Assembly: GCA_049513455.1 (NCBI GenBank)
Contig: JBEKWB010000098.1
Coordinates: 1-15,786, forward strand
Length of the DNA stretch: 15,786 nt
Reading direction: 5' to 3'
DNA from: Bog-473 sp049513455
Lineage (GTDB): Bacteria; Actinomycetota; Acidimicrobiia; Acidimicrobiales; RAAP-2
Made by a program: the position numbers and the translations under genes
In this document: positions 1 to 6,624 of the stretch, in pieces
Numbering within the stretch: position 1 is the stretch's first letter
Layout: each line of letters opens with the position of its first letter
The notes under the pieces: generated by a model
What the model saw: the letters and a program-made list of their open reading frames with translations, nothing else
What the model was told of the DNA's origin: nothing
Databases searched by the model: none

Positions 1-35
1 CCCTCAGGGGTGCGCTCCGGACCATACTGGACAAC

Positions 36-1331
36 GTGAATCCAAGGACCGTCCTCCGCGGTGCGAGGTGGCCCGGCGACATCGCGGTGGAGGGGGGGTC
101 GATCACGTCGATCGGTGCGGTGGAGCCCAGAGCCGGAGACCGGGTCCTGTCGTGCGACGGCGGCCTTGTGACCGCCGGGCTGGTCAACACCCACCATCAC
201 CTCTACCAGTGGATGACGCGAGGTCGGGCGACCGGTTGCGACCTCTTCACCTGGTTGGACACGCTCTACCCGGTCTGGGGGCGCCTTTGCGTCGAAGACG
301 TGTCAGCTGCTGCGGTGGTCGGCCTCTCCGAGCTCGCGCTCGGTGGTGCCACGACCGTGTCGGACCACCATTACGTCGTGCCGCACGGCGACGATTCGGT
401 GTTCGACGTGATCGCGGCCGCGGCACGGAGCGTCGGTGTTCGGCTGCACCTGTGCCGGGGATCCATGGATCTGGGCGAGAGCGCCGGCGGCCTCCCCCCC
501 GACTCCATCGTCGAGAGCATCGACGCCATCCTCGCCTCGACGGAGGCCGTCGCGGGTCGCCTCCACGACGGCGAGCGCGTGACGGTGGCCGTGGCGCCCT
601 GCAGCCCGTTCTCTGTTTCGACGGACCTCATGCGCGAGTCCGCCGCTATGGCTCGCCGGCTGGGCCTGCGACTGCACACCCACCTGGCCGAGACGGTGGA
701 CGAGCAGCGCGACTGCATCGCCCGCTTCGGGCGGCGCCCCCTCGAGCTCATGGAGGAGGTCGGTTGGATCGGCGGGGACGTGTGGTTCGCCCACGGGATC
801 CATCTCGACCAATCGGAGATCCGGCGGATCGGGACGTCGGGGACGGGCGTGGCCCACTGCCCCAGCTCGAACGCCCGGCTCGGGGCCGGCATCTGCCCCG
901 TGCGTGACCTGCTCGACGCCGGGGCGAAGGTCGGACTCGGTGTCGACGGGCCGGCCTCCAACGAGACCGGGGTACTGCTGCCCGAACTGCGCCAGGCGCT
1001 CCTCTTCGCCCGCCAGCGCGCGGGCCGACCCGACGCGCTGTCGCCATCCGAAGCCCTCGAGATCGGCACCGCCGGTGGAGCTGCCTGCCTCGGGCGCTCG
1101 GACTTCGGCCGCCTGGAGGTGGGCGCTGCCGCCGACATCGCCGTATGGCCCGCCGACGACCTCGCAGACCTTCCCGACCCGGTCGACGGACTCGTGCTGG
1201 GTCCCGATCGGCGGGTGCGCCATCTGCTCGTGGCCGGCGAGGAGGTGGTGATCGATGGGAACCTCATCGGCGTCGACATCCGCCAAGCCCATGCCGAGCT
1301 TGCGCAGCGGGCTCGGAGGCTCTGGACATGA
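36..1331 (+). CDS. 8-oxoguanine deaminase-type amidohydrolase
   Basis: A 431-residue cytosolic metal-dependent hydrolase of the amidohydrolase superfamily (Atz/Trz branch). The visible metal and catalytic motifs are HxH at H53/H55 in NTHHHLYQW, HTHLAE at 214-219, H253 in FAHGIHL and D304 in GVDGPASNE. The block NTHHHLYQW..TR with TLYPVW (about 76-81) and SDHHY (109-113) is characteristic of 8-oxoguanine deaminases, long annotated as hydroxydechloroatrazine ethylaminohydrolase. The known reaction is 8-oxoguanine + water to urate + ammonia, which fits the purine-hydroxylase genes downstream. E. coli SsnA sits at the equivalent place in its cluster but has a different N-terminal motif (SHNHFYSGLSRG), so I do not call this ssnA. 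The GTG start has no ribosome-binding site, and the frame stays open to the left edge, so the true start could lie a few codons upstream. The stop is 30 bases before the next gene, consistent with an operon. Exact substrate is inferred. Confidence 0.85.
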   Translation: MNPRTVLRGARWPGDIAVEGGSITSIGAVEPRAGDRVLSCDGGLVTAGLVNTHHHLYQWMTRGRATGCDLFTWLDTLYPVWGRLCVEDVSAAAVVGLSELALGGATTVSDHHYVVPHGDDSVFDVIAAAARSVGVRLHLCRGSMDLGESAGGLPPDSIVESIDAILASTEAVAGRLHDGERVTVAVAPCSPFSVSTDLMRESAAMARRLGLRLHTHLAETVDEQRDCIARFGRRPLELMEEVGWIGGDVWFAHGIHLDQSEIRRIGTSGTGVAHCPSSNARLGAGICPVRDLLDAGAKVGLGVDGPASNETGVLLPELRQALLFARQRAGRPDALSPSEALEIGTAGGAACLGRSDFGRLEVGAAADIAVWPADDLADLPDPVDGLVLGPDRRVRHLLVAGEEVVIDGNLIGVDIRQAHAELAQRARRLWT

Positions 1332-1361
1332 AACCCAGCGGAGAGAGAAGGGGCCCGTGAC

Positions 1362-2747
1362 GTGCTGATTCGCGGCGGAACACTGATCGATGCCGCGGGC
1401 GAGCGGGTCGCAGATCTGCGCACGAGCGACGACGGGCTCGTGACCGGGATCGGTGTCGACCTCGAGCCGGGACCGGCCGAAATCGTGCACGACGCGACAG
1501 GCAAGCTTGTCATTCCAGGGGGGGTCGACGCGCATACCCATATGCAACTACCGGTCGGAGAGCTGCGGGTTTCGGACGACTTCGCCTCGGGGACCCGAGC
1601 GGCCGCCGTCGGAGGCACGACGACGATCATCGACTACGTCACTCCCGAGCGTGGCGAGGACCCGATGGCCGCGGTGGCGAAATGGCGATCATGGGCCGAG
1701 CCGTCCGCAATCGACTGGGGCTTGCACCTCACCTACACCGAGGCGGTGCCCGAGTCCACGGTCGCGGCAGGCGTGGAGGACGGGATCACCTCATTCAAGC
1801 TCTACCTGGCGTATCCGGACCGCCTCCAGGTCGACGACGGTACGATCGTCAACCTCATGCGCTCGGCGCGGCGCCACGGATCCCTCGTCACGCTCCATTG
1901 CGAGAACGGCGACGCCATAGAGGAGCTCCGCCGCGAAGCCCTCGCCGGTGGACACAAGGCGGTGATCGAGCATTCGCGTACCCGGCCGGCTGTTCTCGAA
2001 GGGGAGGCCACCGAGCGCGCCGCCGTCCTGGCCGAGCTCACCGGTGCCTCCATCTACATCGTCCATGTCTCATCGGCGAACTCGCTCGCCGCAGTGCGTG
2101 CCGCTCGAGAGCGGGGAGTGGACGTCCAGGCGGAAACCTGCCCGCAATACCTCCATCTCGATGCGAGCCGCCTCACGGGTACCGACGCCGCCAACTTCGT
2201 CTGCGCTCCCCCGCTCAGGGACCCGTGGCACGCAGAAGAGCTGTGGGAGGGGCTGGCGCGGGGCTGGATCCAGACGGTGGCCACCGACCACTGCCCCTTT
2301 TGGCGGGCGGACCGTCGTGCCGGTGTCTTCGGAAGAACGGAGGGGGCGCAGGACTTCACCGAGATCCCCGGTGGGCTGGCGGGGGTCGAGACCCGCCTCG
2401 CTCTGGTGTGGGCGGGAGTGCGCACGGGAAGGATCACGGCAGGTGACTGGGTGCGGCTCTGTGCGGAGGCACCGGCACGCACCTTCGGCCTTTGGCCCGC
2501 GAAGGGATCGCTCGCCGTGGGCTGCGACGCCGACGTGGTGGTCTGGGACCCCGAACGTCGCCAGTCGCTCGACGCCCCCGATCTCGACATGGCGACAGAC
2601 CACTCGCCCTACGCGGGCATGGTGTCCAAGGGCTGGCCGGAGCTGGTCCTCAGCAGGGGACGTGTCGTGGCCCGCGACGGGCTCTTCGTGGGCCAGCAGG
2701 GCTGGGGTAGGTATGTGGCGCGCGCGCCACTTGCCTCTTCGCTCTAG
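1362..2747 (+). CDS. hyuA: Hydantoinase / dihydropyrimidinase (HyuA-type cyclic amidohydrolase)
   Basis: A 461-residue cyclic-amide hydrolase with a binuclear metal centre. It shows HxH at H58/H60 (DAHTHMQ), the lysine expected to be carboxylated at K146 (SFKLYLAYP), metal histidines H179 (LHCEN) and H235 (VHVSS), and the catalytic/metal aspartate D309 in ATDHCPF. The stretch CAPPLRDPWHAEELW (281-295) is typical of D-hydantoinases and dihydropyrimidinases, and length is normal for the family. GTG at 1362 is preceded by a purine-rich GAGAGAGAAGG at 1341-1351. The position between a purine deaminase and Mo hydroxylases matches the hyuA slot of the E. coli and clostridial purine-utilisation loci, where it is thought to open a purine-derived or hydantoin-like ring. 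The actual substrate cannot be read from sequence; allantoinase or pyrimidine reduction are alternatives, although no dihydropyrimidine dehydrogenase is nearby. Confidence 0.88.
   Translation: MLIRGGTLIDAAGERVADLRTSDDGLVTGIGVDLEPGPAEIVHDATGKLVIPGGVDAHTHMQLPVGELRVSDDFASGTRAAAVGGTTTIIDYVTPERGEDPMAAVAKWRSWAEPSAIDWGLHLTYTEAVPESTVAAGVEDGITSFKLYLAYPDRLQVDDGTIVNLMRSARRHGSLVTLHCENGDAIEELRREALAGGHKAVIEHSRTRPAVLEGEATERAAVLAELTGASIYIVHVSSANSLAAVRAARERGVDVQAETCPQYLHLDASRLTGTDAANFVCAPPLRDPWHAEELWEGLARGWIQTVATDHCPFWRADRRAGVFGRTEGAQDFTEIPGGLAGVETRLALVWAGVRTGRITAGDWVRLCAEAPARTFGLWPAKGSLAVGCDADVVVWDPERRQSLDAPDLDMATDHSPYAGMVSKGWPELVLSRGRVVARDGLFVGQQGWGRYVARAPLASSL
2715..2730. repeat. 16-bp perfect palindrome GTGGCGCGCGCGCCAC
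   Basis: A perfect inverted repeat inside the last codons of the hydantoinase gene, about 15 bases before its stop codon and about 130 bases upstream of the FAD-subunit start. The same bases encode part of the protein C-terminus, so the symmetry may be partly coincidental in GC-rich DNA. A regulator site or an mRNA hairpin at the gene boundary are both possible. Confidence 0.3.
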
Positions 2748-2810
2748 CCGAGTCGGGGCGCCACTCTCCGCGGAATACCTACTGGCCAGGACTTTCACCC
2801 CTCCTCATGA

Positions 2811-2826
2811 AGGGCCCTTCGGCCCT
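2811..2826 (+). promoter_or_regulatory. Hairpin AGGGCC-CTTC-GGCCCT before the FAD-subunit gene
   Basis: A perfect 6-bp GC-rich stem with a 4-base loop, located 64 bases after the hydantoinase stop codon and 34 bases before the ATG at 2861. No T-tract follows, so it is not a classical intrinsic terminator. It may be an attenuator, an RNA processing or stability element, or a Rho-assisted stop. Its position argues that the FAD-subunit gene starts at 2861 and not at the ATG at 2807, which would place the hairpin inside the coding region. Confidence 0.35.
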
Positions 2827-2860
2827 GTTGACGATTGCCGATGCACACCATGCTGAAGAA

Positions 2861-3613
2861 ATGGCAAGGATCTCTCTATACCGTCGGCCCGAGACGATGG
2901 ACGAAGCGTTCACGTGCCTCGACCGTCCCGGAGCGGTGGTCATCGGGGGCGGACTGAGGGTGAACCCCGGTTCTTCTGCGGAGCCCGTTGAAGTGGTGGA
3001 TCTCCAGGCGCTCGGCCTCAGTGGTATGGAGCCTCAGGATGCCGGTCGGCTGCGGATCGGATCCATGACGAACCTCCAGCAGCTCGCCGACGGCGGAGTG
3101 GTACCGGCCAGCCTCCGCGATGCGGCACGGCGGGAGCAGCCCAGTTCGTTGCGGTCTCAGGTCACCCTCGGCGGGTGCGTCGTGAGTGCGGACCCCGAGA
3201 GCGAGCTGTTGGCGGTTCTCCTGGTCCATGGGGCCGTGGTACACACCACCCGACGGGCACAGGATGCTCTGTGTCCGCTCGAGGAGTTCCTCTCCAGCCT
3301 CCCCCTCCCGGCGGGCACCATCGTCACGGCCGTGACGATCGAAACCGGAGGCGATGTGGTGGCCCTGCGCACCGGCCGGACCCGGGCTGACGGCGCGATC
3401 GTTTCAGCCGTGGGTCGACGTACTCGCAGCGGTGGCCTGCAGCTCGCCATGAGCGGCGTGGGCACCACTCCCCTGCTGCTCGACATCTCGGACGGCACCG
3501 TGGGTCACGCTCTGGCCGACCTCGCTCCCCCGGACGATTTCCGGGGGTCGAGGGAGTACCGTCGCGCCCTCGCGACCGTCCTGGCCACCCGTGTCCTCGG
3601 AGGGATCGCCTGA
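2861..3613 (+). CDS. ygfM: YgfM-type FAD-binding subunit of a molybdenum hydroxylase
   Basis: About 250 residues from ATG 2861, of the FAD-binding domain family found in the medium subunits of xanthine and CO dehydrogenases. It should carry electrons between the Mo/Fe-S subunit and an acceptor. Homology starts at ISLYRRPETMDEA, equivalent to the N-terminus of E. coli YgfM as I recall it. The blocks LRIGSMTNLQQLADG and DDFRGSREYRRALATVLA also match that subfamily. The usual flavin-loop motifs are altered: GGT becomes VIGGGLRVN (YgfM has AGGSKLN) and TIGGN becomes VTLGGC. An in-frame ATG at 2807 would add 18 residues lacking family similarity, has no ribosome-binding site and runs through a hairpin, so I prefer 2861. 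The stop overlaps the next start by one base (TGATG), indicating translational coupling with the XdhD-like gene and a shared complex. Confidence 0.8.
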   Translation: MARISLYRRPETMDEAFTCLDRPGAVVIGGGLRVNPGSSAEPVEVVDLQALGLSGMEPQDAGRLRIGSMTNLQQLADGGVVPASLRDAARREQPSSLRSQVTLGGCVVSADPESELLAVLLVHGAVVHTTRRAQDALCPLEEFLSSLPLPAGTIVTAVTIETGGDVVALRTGRTRADGAIVSAVGRRTRSGGLQLAMSGVGTTPLLLDISDGTVGHALADLAPPDDFRGSREYRRALATVLATRVLGGIA

Positions 3614-6567
3614 TGGAAATCAATCTGGTCCTCAATGGCAAGCCACAGCGTTTCACCGCTGAGCCAGGAGAGACGCTGCTCCGCCTGCTCCGCCGTGCCG
3701 GGTGCTTCAGCGTCCGCTTCGGATCGGACACGGGAGAAACGGGCGCGGCCGCCGTGCTCGTAGACGGCCGGCTCACCTCCGCCGATGTCCTCCTGGCGGC
3801 ACAGGCGGACGGTCACGAGGTGACCACCGTCGAATCCCTCAACGTGGAGCGCGGCGAGATGCACCCCATCCAATCGGCTTTCGTAGAAGCGGGCGCCCTG
3901 CAGTCCGGCTACTCGGCGGGAGCCATGATCCTGGCCACCAAGGTGCTGCTCGAGCAGAACCCCGACCCGTCCGAAGAGCAAATCCGGGACTCGCTCTCGG
4001 GGATACTCGATCGCGAGACCGGCTACGTCAAGGTGGTCGAGGCGGTACAGCGCGCTGCTGCTGCGCTTCGCGGGGAGAAGTCAGGTCCGATGGAGCCTGT
4101 CGTCATCGAACCGCTCACCGGGCTGAACGTTCCGGGCACCCCGCCGGATCAGGAGCACGGCCTCGAGTATTCGCTGGCCATCCCCCGAATCGTCCTCTCC
4201 CCCGACGTACCCGCGACAGCTGTCGTCGGCGCACCCGAGACCAAGGTGGACGCACTGAAACTGGTGAAGGGCAATCCGGCGTTCACCGACGACGTGGAGC
4301 TGCGCGGCATGCTCTACGCAAAGGTGCTGCGAAGCCCCCACGCCCACGCCCGCGTTGTGGACATCGACGACTCGGCCGCCAGGGCGCTCCCCGGCGTCCA
4401 TGCCGTCCTCCACCACGGCAACACGGCTCGGGTCAAGTACGCCTCGGGTGGTCAGAGCTGGCCCAACCCGTACCCCTGGGACCAGGTGAGTTTCGACGAC
4501 AAGGTCCGTCACGTGGGCGACCGGGTGGCTGCCGTCGCCGCCGAGACCCTCGAGATCGCAGAAGAGGCGTGCCGGCGGATAAAGGTGACCTATGAGGTTC
4601 TCCCCGCCGTCTTCGACGAGCGCCTGGCCATGGCTGAAGGTGCTCCCGTCATTCACGACGAGGGCGACACCGTCGGCATTTACGACGCTACCCGCAACAT
4701 CAGCCATCACATAGAGGGTCAAACCGTGAGCGACGCCCAGATGGACGCCGCGTTCGCCGCGGCCGAGCGGGTCTTCGAGCAGGAATTCCACGTGCCGCAG
4801 CAGCAGCACACCGCGATCGAGCCCCACATCACGATCGGCTGGCTCGACGAGGACGAGCGCCTGGTGCTGCGCTCTTCGACCCAGACGCCCTTCCACACGC
4901 GCCGCATGGTGGCTCCACTCGTCGGGTTGCCCGTGAAGCGCATCCGCGTCGTGAAGCCCCGGATCGGTGGCGGCTTCGGTGGCAAGCAGGAGATGCTGAT
5001 CGAGGACATCGTCGGCCACCTGGCGCTCGCCACGCGCCACCCGGTGCGTCTGGAGTTGACGCGCGAGGAGGTGTTCGGATGCACCCGGACGCGCCACGCG
5101 CAGACGATCACGTTCAAGACGGGAGTCGACCGTGAAAACCACCTCGTCGCTCAGGAAATGCGGGTGGTCGGCAACACCGGGGCCTATGGCACGCACGGTT
5201 TCACCGTGCAGTCGGTGACGGGCCAGCACGGCCTCTCTCTCTACAACTGCCCCAACAAGCGCTACAGCTGCGACGTCGCCTACACGAACCGGACACCGGC
5301 CGGTGCCTTCCGCGGGTACGGAGCACCCCAGGCCTTCTTCGCCCTTGAGTCGCACATGGACGACATGGCGCGGGCTCTGGGTGTCGACCCTGCCGCATTC
5401 CGGCGGCTGAACTGGGTGAAGAGCGGCGATGCGCTCGACATCGTGCCGCGGCTCGGCGAGCGCGGTGGCGTCGAGGAGATCGCGCCCGAGGACCTACCGC
5501 GGATCACGAGCTGCGGTCTGGAGGAGTGCACGGCGCAGGGGATGAGGGCCATCGGCTGGGACCGCCGCGACGACCCGTCGTGGAGGCAGCCCGTCGACCG
5601 GCCCAGCATCCGGCGTGGGATCGGGCTCGCGCTGAGCATCCAGGGATCGGGTATCCCGCTCATGGACATGGGCGCCGCGTCCATAAAGATCAACGACGAC
5701 GGATCGTTCAACCTGCTCTTCGGGGCCACCGACCTGGGTACCGGGGCCGACACGGTTCTTGCCCAGATCGCCGCCGAGGTTCTCGGCATCCCGGTGGACG
5801 ACATCGTCGTCTACGCGGCCGATACCGACCTGACCCCGTTCGACGTCGGCGCGTACGCGTCGAGCACCACCTACATATCGGGCATGGCAGTGAAGAAGGC
5901 GGCCGAGGCGGCGCGCGAGCGGATCGTCGCTCGCGCGGCGCGGTTGCTCGCAGTCGATGATCCGGCAGTGGTCGAGCTGCACGACCGCCGGGCCTGGGCG
6001 CCTGATGGCCGTTCCGTGTCGCTCGAGGACATCGCCCTGAATGCTCTCCACACCGAGGACCAGGAACAGATCATAGGAACGGCCTCGCACGTGTCGGGCG
6101 AGTCCCCGCCGCCCTTTGCGGCCCAGCTGGCAGAGGTCGAGGTGGACATCGACACCGGCGAGGTCCAGGTGAAGAAGCTCGTGACGGCGGTCGATTGCGG
6201 GGTGCCGATCAACCCGATCACCGCCAGCGGGCAGGTGGAGGGTGCGATGGCTCAGGCGCTGGGATACGCGCTCACCGAGGAGCTCGTCCTCGACCAGTCC
6301 GGCCGCCTCGTGAACGGTCGCTTCGGGCCCTATTGGATCTTCCGGGCCGACGACATGCCCCCGATGGAGACCTTCCTGGTGCAGACCATGGAGCTCTCCG
6401 GGCCATTCGGGGCGAAGTCCATAGCCGAGATCCCCATGGACGGGATCGCGCCGGCGGTCCGCAATGCCATCCTCAACGCCACCGGGGTTTCCATCAACGC
6501 AATCCCGCTCACTCCCGAGCGCGTGTGGCGCCAGCTGCATCCCTCACCGCCCAGCGATCTGCCGTAG
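3613..6567 (+). CDS. xdhD: XdhD-type molybdenum hydroxylase with cysteine-less ferredoxin domain
   Basis: A 984-residue fusion of a [2Fe-2S]-ferredoxin-like domain (about 1-150) and a xanthine-dehydrogenase-type molybdopterin domain (about 210-975). Mo-domain motifs are GGGFGGK (452-458), GAFRGYG (564-570), DLGTG (707-711, where most relatives have MGQG) and FGAKSIAEI with the expected catalytic glutamate E939. All eight cluster-ligand positions of the ferredoxin part are substituted: S38, T43, A46, A57, S98, S101, D133 and E135. E. coli XdhD (YgfN, 956 residues) has the same kind of cysteine-free N-terminus and ends its Mo motif FGAKSISEI, so the assignment to that family is strong. XdhD was once called a putative selenate reductase; purine-related substrates are now favoured. 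The start is supported by GGAGGG at 3599-3604 and by a one-base overlap with the FAD gene. Electrons cannot leave through its own Fe-S clusters, so a partner such as YgfK would be needed. Confidence 0.88.
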   Translation: MEINLVLNGKPQRFTAEPGETLLRLLRRAGCFSVRFGSDTGETGAAAVLVDGRLTSADVLLAAQADGHEVTTVESLNVERGEMHPIQSAFVEAGALQSGYSAGAMILATKVLLEQNPDPSEEQIRDSLSGILDRETGYVKVVEAVQRAAAALRGEKSGPMEPVVIEPLTGLNVPGTPPDQEHGLEYSLAIPRIVLSPDVPATAVVGAPETKVDALKLVKGNPAFTDDVELRGMLYAKVLRSPHAHARVVDIDDSAARALPGVHAVLHHGNTARVKYASGGQSWPNPYPWDQVSFDDKVRHVGDRVAAVAAETLEIAEEACRRIKVTYEVLPAVFDERLAMAEGAPVIHDEGDTVGIYDATRNISHHIEGQTVSDAQMDAAFAAAERVFEQEFHVPQQQHTAIEPHITIGWLDEDERLVLRSSTQTPFHTRRMVAPLVGLPVKRIRVVKPRIGGGFGGKQEMLIEDIVGHLALATRHPVRLELTREEVFGCTRTRHAQTITFKTGVDRENHLVAQEMRVVGNTGAYGTHGFTVQSVTGQHGLSLYNCPNKRYSCDVAYTNRTPAGAFRGYGAPQAFFALESHMDDMARALGVDPAAFRRLNWVKSGDALDIVPRLGERGGVEEIAPEDLPRITSCGLEECTAQGMRAIGWDRRDDPSWRQPVDRPSIRRGIGLALSIQGSGIPLMDMGAASIKINDDGSFNLLFGATDLGTGADTVLAQIAAEVLGIPVDDIVVYAADTDLTPFDVGAYASSTTYISGMAVKKAAEAARERIVARAARLLAVDDPAVVELHDRRAWAPDGRSVSLEDIALNALHTEDQEQIIGTASHVSGESPPPFAAQLAEVEVDIDTGEVQVKKLVTAVDCGVPINPITASGQVEGAMAQALGYALTEELVLDQSGRLVNGRFGPYWIFRADDMPPMETFLVQTMELSGPFGAKSIAEIPMDGIAPAVRNAILNATGVSINAIPLTPERVWRQLHPSPPSDLP

Positions 6568-6586
6568 CCGTCTCGGGGACCGGGAG

Positions 6587-6592
6587 TAGACT
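6587..6592 (+). promoter_or_regulatory. Candidate -10 element TAGACT upstream of the second hydroxylase
   Basis: TAGACT fits the TANNNT -10 pattern of actinobacterial housekeeping promoters. It lies in the 57-base gap between the XdhD-like stop and the next ATG, and would give a leader of about 26 bases that includes the ribosome-binding site. No convincing -35 was found. If real, the second hydroxylase can be transcribed separately from the upstream genes. Confidence 0.35.
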
Positions 6593-6624
6593 GGCTGCTC
6601 GCCGGCGGATCCGGAGAGGAAGTC

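Noticed and set aside
23..28. CATACT as a -10 element for a leaderless deaminase transcript
   Set aside because: The spacing to GTG 36 is suitable, but the first base departs from TANNNT and too little upstream sequence is present to judge.
303..1630. Long minus-strand frames (over 400 codons) opposite the deaminase gene
   Set aside because: They are antisense shadows of a well-supported gene in GC-rich DNA. The translations are rich in Arg, Pro and Ser with no recognisable domain.
2807..2860. Upstream in-frame ATG as the start of the FAD subunit
   Set aside because: No ribosome-binding site, a hairpin within it, and no family similarity before ISLYRRPE. The ATG at 2861 fits the known N-terminus better.
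4081..6540. Long minus-strand frames opposite the XdhD-like gene
   Set aside because: The plus-strand frame carries every expected Mo-hydroxylase motif, whereas the opposite frames show only biased composition.
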